Shown here one piece after another: positions 18,075-25,588 of a stretch of DNA of 64,000 nt. The first letter of the stretch is position 1, and every line of letters starts with the position of its first letter. A program made the translations under genes and the position numbers. The stretch is from Christensenella sp. UBA7588. Lineage in GTDB: Bacteria > Bacillota > Clostridia > Christensenellales > CAG-917. Under the pieces are notes generated by a model. It did no database searches. It was given only the letters and a program-made list of their open reading frames with translations, and was not told the DNA's origin. The stretch is from the NCBI GenBank assembly GCA_002478945.1, contig DLKM01000028.1, positions 129,196 to 193,195 of the forward strand. The letters are read 5' to 3'.

Positions 18075-18262
18075 CTTCCCGATTTCCTTTATCGCGCGAC
18101 GAATTTTATACCGCTCGGCAAATTCCGTCGCACGCATAATTGCATAATTATAAGATATTATAACATATTCATAAAATATTACAATAAAAAAATATCCGTT
18201 TTCGGCACGTTTTGTACGTGTTTTTTTGAATATCGAGGCAAAACGAAGCATATATTCTGCGT

Positions 18263-18931
18263 ATGAAAAGAAAAACATTGACGATAGCAGTTGCAATCCT
18301 CGTTTTGATAGTATCGGCAGTTTGTCTCGTTGCGTGCAACAAGAATAAGCCTCAAAATACCCCGTCCGACAACGTGTCGCGGCGCACCGACGCATATTAC
18401 GCAGGCGAATGCGAGCGTTTTGCCGTTTCCGTAGAAAGGGGAGTGCGCGAAAAGACCTTTATAGCAGACGGCGTTGCGACCGACGTCGAGGCGTTTTGCG
18501 AGTTGACGATTCAACCTCTCAAAAGCAACGATTATCAAAGCATATCCTACGTTTTGAGCGGAGGCACAAGCACGCTTTCGGGAGAACTTACGGCGGGACA
18601 ATACGGCGAATTTACGGCATCTGTCGCACTCGATTTTATTCCCGAGAAAGCAACGATAACCGCAGGCAACGCAACGAGCGAGATAGATTTGAGTTCCGTT
18701 CTCGAGGGGGCGTTGACGTCTCAAGACGTTATCAACATCGCAAAACGCGAATTCAAAGATAAAATCGACGCCGAATACAATCAAGGAAAATCCGAGCGCG
18801 AGATTTACGTCAAGCTCATTACCGCCGACCGCGCGTCGTATTACTATTACGTCTCGTTTATCGGCGACGGTGTGGACTATTGGGCTATGCTCGTAGACCC
18901 TAAAACAGGAGAAATAATTTCCAAAAAGTAA
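18263..18931 (+). CDS. Lipoprotein with PepSY-like C-terminus
   Basis: 222 residues. A signal peptide with lipobox LVAC (Cys25) anchors it to the outer face of the membrane. The C-terminal part, with ALTSQDVINIAKREF and YWAMLVDPKTGEIISKK, looks like one PepSY repeat, a module found in peptidase inhibitors and regulatory lipoproteins. The middle is beta-rich without a recognised family. There is no ribosome site: TATATT ends six bases before the ATG, which suggests a leaderless transcript. It diverges from the P-type ATPase gene. Confidence 0.8.
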   Translation: MKRKTLTIAVAILVLIVSAVCLVACNKNKPQNTPSDNVSRRTDAYYAGECERFAVSVERGVREKTFIADGVATDVEAFCELTIQPLKSNDYQSISYVLSGGTSTLSGELTAGQYGEFTASVALDFIPEKATITAGNATSEIDLSSVLEGALTSQDVINIAKREFKDKIDAEYNQGKSEREIYVKLITADRASYYYYVSFIGDGVDYWAMLVDPKTGEIISKK

Positions 18932-18961
18932 AAGAAAAAGCCTGTTAGATGCAGGAAAAAA

Positions 18962-18994
18962 GACGAACCGCCGAAATTGCTTCGGCGGTTCGTC
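18962..18994. terminator. Bidirectional terminator between convergent genes
   Basis: Perfect 14-bp stem GACGAACCGCCGAA/TTCGGCGGTTCGTC with a five-base loop, A-rich on the left and CGTATTTTTT on the right, so it can serve both the lipoprotein gene and the PH-domain gene. Confidence 0.9.
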
Positions 18995-19022
18995 CGTATT
19001 TTTTGTGATGTGTGGCTGCAAG

Positions 19023-19436
19023 TTATTTTTTGATTGCTTGCGACATTGCGGTTGCCATTTGAGTTGCTTGTTCTTGCAAGCGTTCTTGTTCGAACAATTC
19101 CATTTGTGCAAAAACTGCCTTCTTGAATTCTTCGGGTTTCTTGATCCCGTAGAATTTGACGGGTTCGGAGCCTGCGGTTTCGATTTTTACGGTGCCGAAT
19201 TTGAAGATTTTGCCCATAAGTCCGCTCGAAACGGTTACGTTTTGGATTTTATTCAAAGAGCTGGTAATCGAGTGAGTGCGAATCAAACCCACCTTACCGA
19301 TGACTCTTTTGTTTGTGATTGCAAGTTCAGAAGTCAAAAAACCGATAATGTGCGGAAAAACCGCTATAAATGATTTTTTTGCTTTCAAAACGACTTTTTC
19401 GTTTTTCGTTAAATTCTTTTCTGCGTAGTTGCTCAT
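19023..19436 (-). CDS. Bacterial PH-domain protein
   Basis: 137 residues. After a short Lys-rich start, LTSELAITNKRVIGKVGLIRTHSITSSLNKIQNVTVSSGLMGKIFKFGTVKI reproduces the strand pattern of bacterial PH domains (YdbS/bPH_2 type: ITNKRVI, then a basic strand, then I..I..V.V..GL..K.FG.G.I.I). The tail is a helical Gln-rich segment. There is no transmembrane segment. Function of the family is unknown. The gene has a GGAGGAAA ribosome site and diverges from an XRE repressor gene; its promoter contains the putative operator of that repressor. Confidence 0.85.
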   Translation of the reverse strand: MSNYAEKNLTKNEKVVLKAKKSFIAVFPHIIGFLTSELAITNKRVIGKVGLIRTHSITSSLNKIQNVTVSSGLMGKIFKFGTVKIETAGSEPVKFYGIKKPEEFKKAVFAQMELFEQERLQEQATQMATAMSQAIKK

Positions 19437-19469
19437 TGATTTTTTCCTCCGTTCAGGTTTGTTAAGCTC

Positions 19470-19498
19470 ATTATAATGTAAGAATTCTTAAATGTCAA
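19470..19498 (-). promoter_or_regulatory. Consensus sigma-A promoter of the PH-domain gene, overlapping an operator
   Basis: Minus strand TTGACA (19493-19498), exactly 17 bases, TATAAT (19470-19475): a perfect consensus promoter. The palindrome TAAGAATTCTTA lies inside the spacer. Confidence 0.85.
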
Positions 19499-19519
19499 GA
19501 ATAAATGTAAGAATTCTTA
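19479..19519. promoter_or_regulatory. Pair of identical palindromic operators TAAGAATTCTTA
   Basis: Two perfect 12-base palindromes at 19479-19490 and 19508-19519, 29 bases centre to centre, each preceded by ATG and followed by ATATG or AATG. One sits in the spacer of the minus-strand promoter, the other just before the -10 region of the divergent XRE gene. This layout fits autorepression by the XRE protein and co-control of the PH-domain gene; that the protein binds here is inferred. Confidence 0.75.
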
Positions 19520-19531
19520 TATGCTAAAACA

Positions 19532-19762
19532 ATGAAAGACAATCTCATCGGAAAATCGATTAAGGAAAACCGTATAGCGCAACGCTACACGCAAAAACAA
19601 CTCGCTCAAAAAATCGGCGTAACGCACGCCGCGATAAGTTATTGGGAAAACGGCGTAAATATCCCCAACGTCAAAGATTGTTGGTTGATTGCCGACGCGC
19701 TCGGAATAACTATTGACGAACTTGTCGGGCGGTATACGGATATAGAAAAAATCGAAAAATAG
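19532..19762 (+). CDS. XRE-family repressor, probably autoregulated
   Basis: 76 residues with a single Cro/C1 HTH: IKENRIAQRYTQKQLAQKIGV, recognition segment THAAISYWENGVNIPN, then CWLIADALGITIDELVG. The short acidic/Lys tail carries no dimerisation domain that I recognise. The start has no ribosome site; a TATATG -10-like element ends eight bases before the ATG, so the transcript may be leaderless. Two identical palindromes in the shared divergent promoter region are the likely binding sites. Confidence 0.88.
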   Translation: MKDNLIGKSIKENRIAQRYTQKQLAQKIGVTHAAISYWENGVNIPNVKDCWLIADALGITIDELVGRYTDIEKIEK

Positions 19763-19783
19763 TTTTTGCGGAATATCGCATAT

Positions 19784-19813
19784 AAAAAAACGCTCTCGAA
19801 AGAGCGTTTTTTA
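19784..19813. terminator. Bidirectional terminator between XRE and HU genes
   Basis: AAAAACGCTCT/AGAGCGTTTTT inverted repeat with a CGAA loop, T-rich on both strands. Confidence 0.9.
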
Positions 19814-19830
19814 TTTTTCGTATCAAAGTT

Positions 19831-20103
19831 TTAGTTGAACAAATCCTTGAAAGCCTTTCCGAATTTGACGACGGGAGCTTTGCTTGCCGCAATCGTGATA
19901 GGTTGTTTCGTAAGGGGATTGAAGCCTTGTCTTTCCGCTTTCTCTTTGATTTCGTAAGAAGCGAAGTTTGCGATTGCGACTTTGTCGCCTGCTTTCAATG
20001 CTTCTGCGACGACTGCGGTATATGCGTCGACTGCTGCGGTTGCGTCTTTGATGGAAAGGTCGGCTTTTGCTGCCACTGCTTTGATAAATTCTGTTTTGTT
20101 CAT
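19831..20103 (-). CDS. hup: HU-family DNA-binding protein
   Basis: 90 residues, the normal HU length. MNKTEFIKAVAAKADLS at the start, VAIANFASYEIKEKAERQGFNP (the beta arm entry, family form FGxFEVRxRAARxGRNPxTG) and KAPVVKFGKAFKDLF at the end define the family. HU compacts and bends the nucleoid. An excellent ribosome site AAGGAGGT and a strong promoter precede it, in keeping with an abundant protein. NPLTKQP replaces the usual NPQTGE in the arm tip. Confidence 0.96.
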   Translation of the reverse strand: MNKTEFIKAVAAKADLSIKDATAAVDAYTAVVAEALKAGDKVAIANFASYEIKEKAERQGFNPLTKQPITIAASKAPVVKFGKAFKDLFN

Positions 20104-20131
20104 TATATTACCTCCTTGGGGTTATGCTTGC

Positions 20132-20160
20132 ATTATAATGTAAAAACGCTTACATTGCAA
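20132..20160 (-). promoter_or_regulatory. Strong promoter of the HU gene
   Basis: Minus strand TTGCAA, 17-base spacer, TATAAT, about 28 bases before the start codon. Confidence 0.75.
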
Positions 20161-20359
20161 TACCTTTTTTGATTTTTGCCTCTGTTTAGCGGAATTATAA
20201 GCAAATCTTTAGGTTTGATTGAGCTTTTTCTATCGTGCGAGGAGATTTTTGCCGCAAACGTGGCAACACTAACCTCAAAAGACTCTTATCAAATCCGCAA
20301 ACTTGTCTTGTATTGAACAATATGGGATATTTGTATTGTTTACTTATGAAGTTTTGGTA
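20161..20359. other. Intergenic region between HU and aminotransferase genes
   Basis: No gene or RNA recognised. A short imperfect inverted repeat (CAAATC/GGTTTG near 20201-20220) is the only structure noticed. Confidence 0.3.
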
Positions 20360-20388
20360 TTTACAACGTGCGCGAGGTTTGATATAAT
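20360..20388 (+). promoter_or_regulatory. Promoter of the aminotransferase gene
   Basis: TTTACA, 17-base spacer, TATAAT, 36 bases before the start codon. Confidence 0.7.
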
Positions 20389-20424
20389 TTCAGTAGTAAA
20401 AAATACTTTTTTCGGAGGCAAATT

Positions 20425-22047
20425 ATGGCAAACGGCTACGGCATTTCCAAATGGGAAGACGCAAAGCAAATCAATAAAGAATTGAAAAATTTGACAGACC
20501 AACCTATTTATTGTGTGTCTGAAGAAAATCTCAAACAGATTTTGGAACATTTCAACACCAAGTGCGCAAAGTCCAAAGAGATTACGACGGAAGCAAAGAA
20601 GTACATTCCGGGCGGCGTTCAACATAACCTTGCGTTCAATTTCCCGTTCCCGATGTGTATGGAAAAAGCCGAAGGCGCATATTTGTACGACCGTGACGGC
20701 AATCAATATATCGACTTCCTCCAAGCAGGCGGCCCCACCATTTTGGGAAGCAACTATCCTGCGGTAAAGGAAAAAGTGTTCGAGCTTCTCAACACTTGCG
20801 GCCCCGTAACCGGTCTTTTCCACGAGGGCGAACTTCTCCTCGCAAAGAAAATCAACGAATTGATGCCTGCTTGCGAAATGTTCCGTATGCTCGGTTCCGG
20901 TACGGAATCCGTTATGGCGGCAATCCGCGTGGCACGTTGCGCAACCAAGAAAAAACGCATCATCAAAGTCGGCGGCGCATATCACGGTTGGTCCGACCAA
21001 ATGGTTTACGGCCTTAAGATTCCCGGAAGCAGACAATTCCTCGAATCTCACGGTATCCCCGGTTCTTACAGAACTACCGACGAAGTCAGACCCAACGACC
21101 TCGGTATGCTCGAAGCAATGCTTAGACGCAACGTCGCAAAGGGCGGCACGGCGGCAGTTATCGTGGAACCCGTCGGTCCCGAATCCGGTACTCGTCCCAT
21201 CGATTTCGATTACAACGAGAAAGCAAGAATCCTTGCCAAGAAATACGGCGCATTGTTCATCTTCGACGAAGTCGTTACGGGCTTCAGAGTGGGCGTACAC
21301 GGCGCGGCAGGTTACTTCTTCGGCGATAAATACAAAGTCGACGATACCCCCGTTTTCATCAACGGCAAACCTTGGATGATAAAAGACAAGAAACTCGAAA
21401 ACGGCAAAGTCGTTAAATTCACGCGTCAAGGCACGGGCAGAGATATGTATCCCGACCTTACGATATTCGGCAAAATCGTCGCAGGCGGCTATCCCGCGGC
21501 AGGCGGCGTAGGCGGCAAGAGAGAATACGTCAGCCTTATGGCTGCAGGTCTTGCAGGTATGGGCAAGAAAGCGTACGTCGGCGGAACGCTCGCGGCAAAC
21601 CCGCTCAGCTCTTACGCAGGTTACGTTGCGATTTGCGAAATCGAAAAGAACAACGCTTGCGAAAAAGCAGGTAAAGCAGGCGACCGTCTTGCGGCAGGAC
21701 TCAAAGACCTTATCAAGAAGTACAATCTTCCTTACGTCGTATACAACCAAGGCAGCATCGTCCACCTCGAATGCACGGGCGCAATGAGCTACGACTTCAG
21801 CAATATGTGCTTGCTCGGTTCTGTCATTCCGATGCTCAAGAAGAAACCCGAAATGCTCCGCAGAAAGGTTGCTATGGAGCAAATGGGCGCCGCATATATG
21901 GCAAACGGTATCGTTACGCTCGCAGGAAGCCGTCTTTACACCTCTATGGCAGACACGGACGAAATCATCGACGAGGCACTCCGTCGCTTCGACAACGTGT
22001 TCAAGAACGTAGTTAAATGCGAGGACGCGTCGAGATTTGAGAAATAA
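20425..22047 (+). CDS. Class III PLP aminotransferase, glutamate-1-semialdehyde aminomutase-like
   Basis: 540 residues with CGGAGG upstream of the ATG. The fold-type I class III pattern is clear: YIPGGVQHNL, LLYDRDG-like YDRDGNQYIDF, GSGTESVMAAIRVAR (phosphate contact), GAYHGWSD, the Asp-bearing IFDEVVTGFR, and TIFGKIVAGGYPAAGGVGG containing the probable Schiff-base Lys. It is about 100 residues longer than HemL, with an N-terminal helical extension and an insertion of roughly 40 residues (near 305-345) between IFDEVVTGFR and the lysine loop. No other haem gene is nearby, so haem synthesis is unlikely. The next gene is a class II aldolase; together they suggest catabolism of an amino-sugar or hydroxy-amino compound, but the substrate is unknown. 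The gene has its own terminator. Confidence 0.88.
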   Translation: MANGYGISKWEDAKQINKELKNLTDQPIYCVSEENLKQILEHFNTKCAKSKEITTEAKKYIPGGVQHNLAFNFPFPMCMEKAEGAYLYDRDGNQYIDFLQAGGPTILGSNYPAVKEKVFELLNTCGPVTGLFHEGELLLAKKINELMPACEMFRMLGSGTESVMAAIRVARCATKKKRIIKVGGAYHGWSDQMVYGLKIPGSRQFLESHGIPGSYRTTDEVRPNDLGMLEAMLRRNVAKGGTAAVIVEPVGPESGTRPIDFDYNEKARILAKKYGALFIFDEVVTGFRVGVHGAAGYFFGDKYKVDDTPVFINGKPWMIKDKKLENGKVVKFTRQGTGRDMYPDLTIFGKIVAGGYPAAGGVGGKREYVSLMAAGLAGMGKKAYVGGTLAANPLSSYAGYVAICEIEKNNACEKAGKAGDRLAAGLKDLIKKYNLPYVVYNQGSIVHLECTGAMSYDFSNMCLLGSVIPMLKKKPEMLRRKVAMEQMGAAYMANGIVTLAGSRLYTSMADTDEIIDEALRRFDNVFKNVVKCEDASRFEK

Positions 22048-22059
22048 TCGATAAAAAGA

Positions 22060-22090
22060 GTTGGCGCACGGTTGTGCGCCAACATTTTTA
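22060..22090 (+). terminator. Terminator after the aminotransferase gene
   Basis: Perfect 10-bp stem GTTGGCGCAC/GTGCGCCAAC, GGTT loop, then ATTTTTATTT. Confidence 0.9.
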
Positions 22091-22117
22091 TTTGCATTTT
22101 TTGCAATGTTTGATATA
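22089..22117 (+). promoter_or_regulatory. Probable promoter of the aldolase gene
   Basis: TTGCAT about 16 bases before TATAAT, downstream of the terminator; TTTGATATAAT is also the -10 context of the preceding gene (20381-20388), so the two genes may be expressed alike. Confidence 0.55.
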
Positions 22118-22169
22118 ATATTGCAAAAGGCAATAATATAACATTGCAATATGTATTTAGGAGAATAGT

Positions 22170-23417
22170 ATGAACGAATTGATTGTTTCCAACATCAACA
22201 AATACGCGCGTATGCTCGCGGAGAAAAAGTATTTGCAAAGCGGTTTCATAGCGGTCAAGGATGAGGACGGCATCGTCATTACAAAGCCGAGAATAGATTA
22301 TTCCGACGTCAAAGAGGACGACGTCGTGTTCGTAAACGAAAAGAATATCGAGTCGCTCGAAGGCAACTTCCGTGCGGCGGCAGTTATCCTTTATTGCGCG
22401 GTCAAAGACAAAAAAGCGGATGCCGCGGCAATCGTCGACAGCGACAGCACGGTCGAGTTTTCAAAAAAGAGAAAGACCATTATGCCGATTCTCGACGATA
22501 TGACTCAGGTGTGCGGCGTTTCAATCAAGTGCGCAGGCAAGAACGTTGCGTCCGAAGTCGTTACGGCACTTAGCGGTCAACGCAACGTGTGCTTGCTTCC
22601 CGAAGCAGGCGCGGTAGTTACGGGACGTACTCTCGACGAGGTGTTCACGGCAACGCTTGTGCTTGACAAGGCTTGCAATGCTGAACTTTTGGCAGAAAGC
22701 AAGGGCGGCACTCAACATATGAACGCAGTCAACGCTTTGCTCGAACACGTCGTGTTTAAGCTCAAGTATTCCAAGACGAATCAGAAACAACAAAAAGCCG
22801 CCGAAAGCGGAGAAAACGCCAAGGAAGAAGAAAAAGCGTCTGCCGTCGTAACCGACGAGGACAAAAAGATTGCGCAGGACATCAAGGACGCAGGCGAGAG
22901 ATTGCTTGCCGAAAATCTCGTTCAAGGCACTTGGGGCAATATCGGCGTTCGCATTGATGACCAATATATGTTTGCCACTCCGTCGGGTATCGACTACGTT
23001 ATGCTTCAACCCGAGCAAATGGCAAAAGTCAATATGGACACTCTCGAATGGACAGGCACGAATAAAGCGACGAGCGAAAAGGGTATTCACGCAATTCTTA
23101 TGAAGAACGACAAGAATATCAACGCAACCATTCACACGCACCCGTTCTACGGTTGCATTCTTGCCGCAATGGGCAAATCTATGCCCGTTCCCGAGAAGTA
23201 TCAAGACGTTTTGGGCAAAGAGATTCCTTGTGCAAAAGCGGCGTTGCCCGGCACGAACGCACTCGTTAAAAACGTTGCGTCGGCAATCGGAGACGCACCA
23301 GCTTGCTTTATGGCGCATCACGGCGTTATGGTAAGAGGAAAAGACCTTGACGACGCATTTGCGATTTGCAGAGCGCTCGAGGACGCTTGCCACGATTATC
23401 TCACGGATAACGAATAA
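22170..23417 (+). CDS. Double-domain class II aldolase/adducin protein with one degenerate domain
   Basis: 415 residues. The C-terminal domain (about 228-415) is a complete class II aldolase: GTWGNIGVR, TPSGIDY, SEKGIHA with the catalytic-type E303, the zinc pair IHTH (H322, H324) and MAHHG (H383/H384). The N-terminal 180 residues align to the same fold (ITKPRIDYSDVKEDD; RNVCLLPEAGAVVTGRTLDEVF) but the metal ligands are gone: IVDSDS stands where HTH belongs and PEAG where NHG belongs. A Lys/Glu-rich linker (200-230) joins them. So this is a fused pair with one probably inactive domain. Family members act on sugar phosphates such as fuculose-1-P, ribulose-5-P or methylthioribulose-1-P; the substrate here is unknown. 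AGGAGAAT precedes the ATG. Confidence 0.88.
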   Translation: MNELIVSNINKYARMLAEKKYLQSGFIAVKDEDGIVITKPRIDYSDVKEDDVVFVNEKNIESLEGNFRAAAVILYCAVKDKKADAAAIVDSDSTVEFSKKRKTIMPILDDMTQVCGVSIKCAGKNVASEVVTALSGQRNVCLLPEAGAVVTGRTLDEVFTATLVLDKACNAELLAESKGGTQHMNAVNALLEHVVFKLKYSKTNQKQQKAAESGENAKEEEKASAVVTDEDKKIAQDIKDAGERLLAENLVQGTWGNIGVRIDDQYMFATPSGIDYVMLQPEQMAKVNMDTLEWTGTNKATSEKGIHAILMKNDKNINATIHTHPFYGCILAAMGKSMPVPEKYQDVLGKEIPCAKAALPGTNALVKNVASAIGDAPACFMAHHGVMVRGKDLDDAFAICRALEDACHDYLTDNE

Positions 23418-23435
23418 TCTAATACTACGTTTCAT

Positions 23436-23467
23436 AAAAGCCACTGATTCAATCGGTGGCTTTTTTA
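23436..23467 (+). terminator. Terminator after the aldolase gene
   Basis: AAAAGCCACTGAT / ATCGGTGGCTTTT stem followed by TTTTTT. Confidence 0.85.
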
Positions 23468-23481
23468 TAATTTCGATATAA

Positions 23482-23514
23482 CAAAAAACGAGAGCGAGAA
23501 AATTCTCGCTCTCG
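23482..23514 (-). terminator. Terminator of the DUF5058 operon
   Basis: Perfect CGAGAGCGAGAA/TTCTCGCTCTCG inverted repeat, followed on the minus strand by TTTTTTGTT. Confidence 0.9.
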
Positions 23515-23535
23515 TACTTTCAAAAACAATTCAAA

Positions 23536-24465
23536 TCAGTCCACGCTTTGAGTGTCTTGCGCGATTTGTTCAACCGCTTCTTCGACTTCTTCCGAAACGC
23601 TGTCGTCTTGTGCGTTATCTTCTTGAACGCTATCTTCCTGCGCGTTATCGTCTTGTGCGGTTATATCGGTAAGTTCTTCGTCTTGAGGCGCATTGACGTT
23701 TTCGTCGTTGATTATTTCGACTTCGGAGTTTGCGATTTCCGCAAGATGTTCCGTTTCTTCTGCGGCTTTTTGTTTTTTCTTCTCACGCACGATTTGGAGA
23801 ACGGCAAATAAAGCGCAAAGTGCAATACCGACGAACAAGTATGCCGACCCCGGATTGACGTTCAACACGCCGAGTACGATAGAAAGCACGACGATTATCG
23901 TGAGCGGGAATACCGCAAGTTTGATGTTCTTTACAACGTATTTTCCGCCGAGAGAACCAAAGAGAGCGTATACGACGCAAGTGAATGCAGGGATAATCCA
24001 CTCGTTCTCTGCAATTTTGCTTTGCAAGTTGCTTACCGCAAGGATAAGAACGAATACTGCGATAATGAGCGTCGTTACGAGAGTACTCGTCGCAACCGAC
24101 AGGGTGGACACCACTTCGTTTTCTTCCGTGCCGAGTTTCGTTCCGCAAATCTCTTGCGCTTTTACGACGCAAGGAATTTTGAGGTTGGACAGGTTGCCCG
24201 TGATAAATGCGAGGTATGCGCTGTTCGTTCCGAGCATCGGAGAGTAAATAATCGGCTCGAATACGCCCGACAAGAAGTTGATGAGGAAGGGAATAATAAC
24301 CGCTGTCGAACCCAAAACCGTCATATCGGGTTTTACGTCGTAGTAAAGGCAGATTGTCGTAGGCACCGCAAAGAACACGATAAGAGCGGCAAACATCCAG
24401 ATTTTGCCGACGATGTGAGATTTGAGGTTGTAATCCATAGAAACTTTAACTCTTTCTTTAGCCAT
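23536..24465 (-). CDS. Integral membrane protein, partner of the DUF5058 protein
   Basis: 309 residues with about six hydrophobic segments (near 24-43, 49-70, 128-150, 157-180, 186-203, 207-226) and a cytoplasmic, strongly acidic repetitive tail (about 240-309; repeated D-N-A-Q-E/D-D-S-V units). The family is not one I can name. It is coupled to the upstream DUF5058 gene: its ATG is 11 bases after that stop, with GAGGTGAATT between. The pair looks like a two-subunit transporter; a conserved loop EPIIYSPMLGTNSAYLAFITGNLSN near 70-95 is the part most likely to be functional. Substrate unknown. Confidence 0.75.
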   Translation of the reverse strand: MAKERVKVSMDYNLKSHIVGKIWMFAALIVFFAVPTTICLYYDVKPDMTVLGSTAVIIPFLINFLSGVFEPIIYSPMLGTNSAYLAFITGNLSNLKIPCVVKAQEICGTKLGTEENEVVSTLSVATSTLVTTLIIAVFVLILAVSNLQSKIAENEWIIPAFTCVVYALFGSLGGKYVVKNIKLAVFPLTIIVVLSIVLGVLNVNPGSAYLFVGIALCALFAVLQIVREKKKQKAAEETEHLAEIANSEVEIINDENVNAPQDEELTDITAQDDNAQEDSVQEDNAQDDSVSEEVEEAVEQIAQDTQSVD

Positions 24466-24476
24466 AATTCACCTCA

Positions 24477-25298
24477 TTAAGCCGCAGGAGACAATGCCCA
24501 GCCGTATTTGTTTGCGCAATAACTGATTACGCCGACGACGAACATAGCGATGAGCATAGACAAGGGAGTGGAGAAACTGTCAAGCCACTTCCAGTTTGCT
24601 TTGTTGATAAGAACGTCGCAAACGTACATACACGCCATAGCGACGATAACCGCAATGAAATTGTACCAGTTGTCGATAAATTTCACGCCGCCCGTTATGG
24701 TTGCGATGCTCATTGCAAGGTAGCCGATAACCATACCGATAAAGGACACTTGAAACACGAGGTCGCCGATGTTGACTCCGCCTTTCTTTGCTACGCTCGT
24801 GGTTTTGCCCATAAGTTTGCCGATTTTGGGTTGGTACAAGCGGTAGAAGAAAAGCACTTCCACGCCGCCGCTCATAATGGCAATCGTCATAATCATTGCC
24901 ATCGTCGCAAAATCTTGAGCAGTCATACCGCGAGCAATCAACGCCGCCATAGAATCTTTTGTGAGACCCGTTGCGACAGCGTCCGCCATTTGCGTTTCGT
25001 ATTGCAAAGAGCCGACGACCGAAAGTCTGATTGCGGGGAATGCGATTCCGAGCGTACCGATAAGCGTCACGACGCCAAGCGCGATTCCGAGTCCCGGTAA
25101 TATGGAGAAGGTTGCCGAAGTCGTTATGACCTTTTTGATTTTGTCGGATGCAATGCCGAGTTGTTTTGCTCTTTTGAGCGCAGTCAGCATATAGTACAAC
25201 GACAACGACACCACGAATGCAAGAACGATGCCGTAAAGTATGTACATAATAGGACTGTTGAGGTCAAACTCTTTCGCGCCTATTGCGTTTGCGAACAT
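24477..25298 (-). CDS. DUF5058 family membrane protein, probable transporter subunit
   Basis: 273 residues, about seven membrane segments. The opening NSPIMYILYGIVLAFVV, then KKVITTSATFSILPGLGIALGVVTLIGTLGIAFPAIRLSVVGSLQYE, is the characteristic DUF5058 pattern. Members sit next to a second membrane protein and often near amidohydrolase or peptidase genes, so transport of small amino compounds is a reasonable inference, not shown. AAAGGAGAC precedes the ATG and a good promoter lies upstream. It is first in a two-gene operon. Confidence 0.82.
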   Translation of the reverse strand: MFANAIGAKEFDLNSPIMYILYGIVLAFVVSLSLYYMLTALKRAKQLGIASDKIKKVITTSATFSILPGLGIALGVVTLIGTLGIAFPAIRLSVVGSLQYETQMADAVATGLTKDSMAALIARGMTAQDFATMAMIMTIAIMSGGVEVLFFYRLYQPKIGKLMGKTTSVAKKGGVNIGDLVFQVSFIGMVIGYLAMSIATITGGVKFIDNWYNFIAVIVAMACMYVCDVLINKANWKWLDSFSTPLSMLIAMFVVGVISYCANKYGWALSPAA

Positions 25299-25337
25299 AA
25301 GCAGTCTCCTTTAATATTGTTTTAATAATATAGATTC

Positions 25338-25366
25338 AGTATAAACCACAACTTGATATTAAGCAA
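25338..25366 (-). promoter_or_regulatory. Promoter of the DUF5058 operon
   Basis: Minus strand TTGCTT, 17-base spacer, TATACT. Confidence 0.6.
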
Positions 25367-25400
25367 ATGTTTTTTATCGTGGGCAACGCATACAATTTTG

Positions 25401-25429
25401 TTGCTTTGAGTGCGAAACGGTGCTAAAAT
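25401..25429 (+). promoter_or_regulatory. Promoter of the folate operon
   Basis: TTGCTT, 17-base spacer, TAAAAT. Transcription would start near 25436, immediately before the THF aptamer. Confidence 0.7.
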
Positions 25430-25440
25430 ATCGGTATCAA

Positions 25441-25534
25441 TCGGGAAGTAGTAGAGTATTGCGCGTTAAGTGCCGTGCGAACGTGGGGTGTCGGCGGACG
25501 AAGGGTTTTTCTCGCGGTGCAATATTCACTCCAG
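25441..25534 (+). promoter_or_regulatory. Tetrahydrofolate (THF) riboswitch, class I
   Basis: The order and wording of conserved blocks match the class I THF aptamer: AGTAG, GCGCGTTAAGTG, GGGGTGTCG, GGACGAAGGG, CTCGCGGTGCAATATTC and CACTCC. GAGTATTG pairs with CAATATTC to form the long helix next to the junction. It lies between the promoter and folC, first gene of the folate operon. CACTCC near its 3' end can pair with the GGAGGAGGTG ribosome site at 25575-25584, so translational control is the likely mode. Confidence 0.9.
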
Positions 25535-25588
25535 ACTTCACATATTACCGTCAGGTTTTTTTGCGAGTACTTCCGGAGGAGGTGCTTT

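Noticed and set aside
18075..18395. N-terminal extension of the P-type ATPase to 18395
   Set aside because: No ribosome site at the upstream start and it runs through the divergent promoter region; ATG 18074 has AAAGGAAAT upstream.
20344..20424. Haem biosynthesis (hemL) assignment for the aminotransferase
   Set aside because: The protein is about 100 residues too long, contains an extra insertion and has no haem genes around it.
20344..22149. 601-codon minus-strand frame
   Set aside because: Antisense shadow of the aminotransferase gene, whose motifs, promoter, ribosome site and terminator are all on the plus strand.
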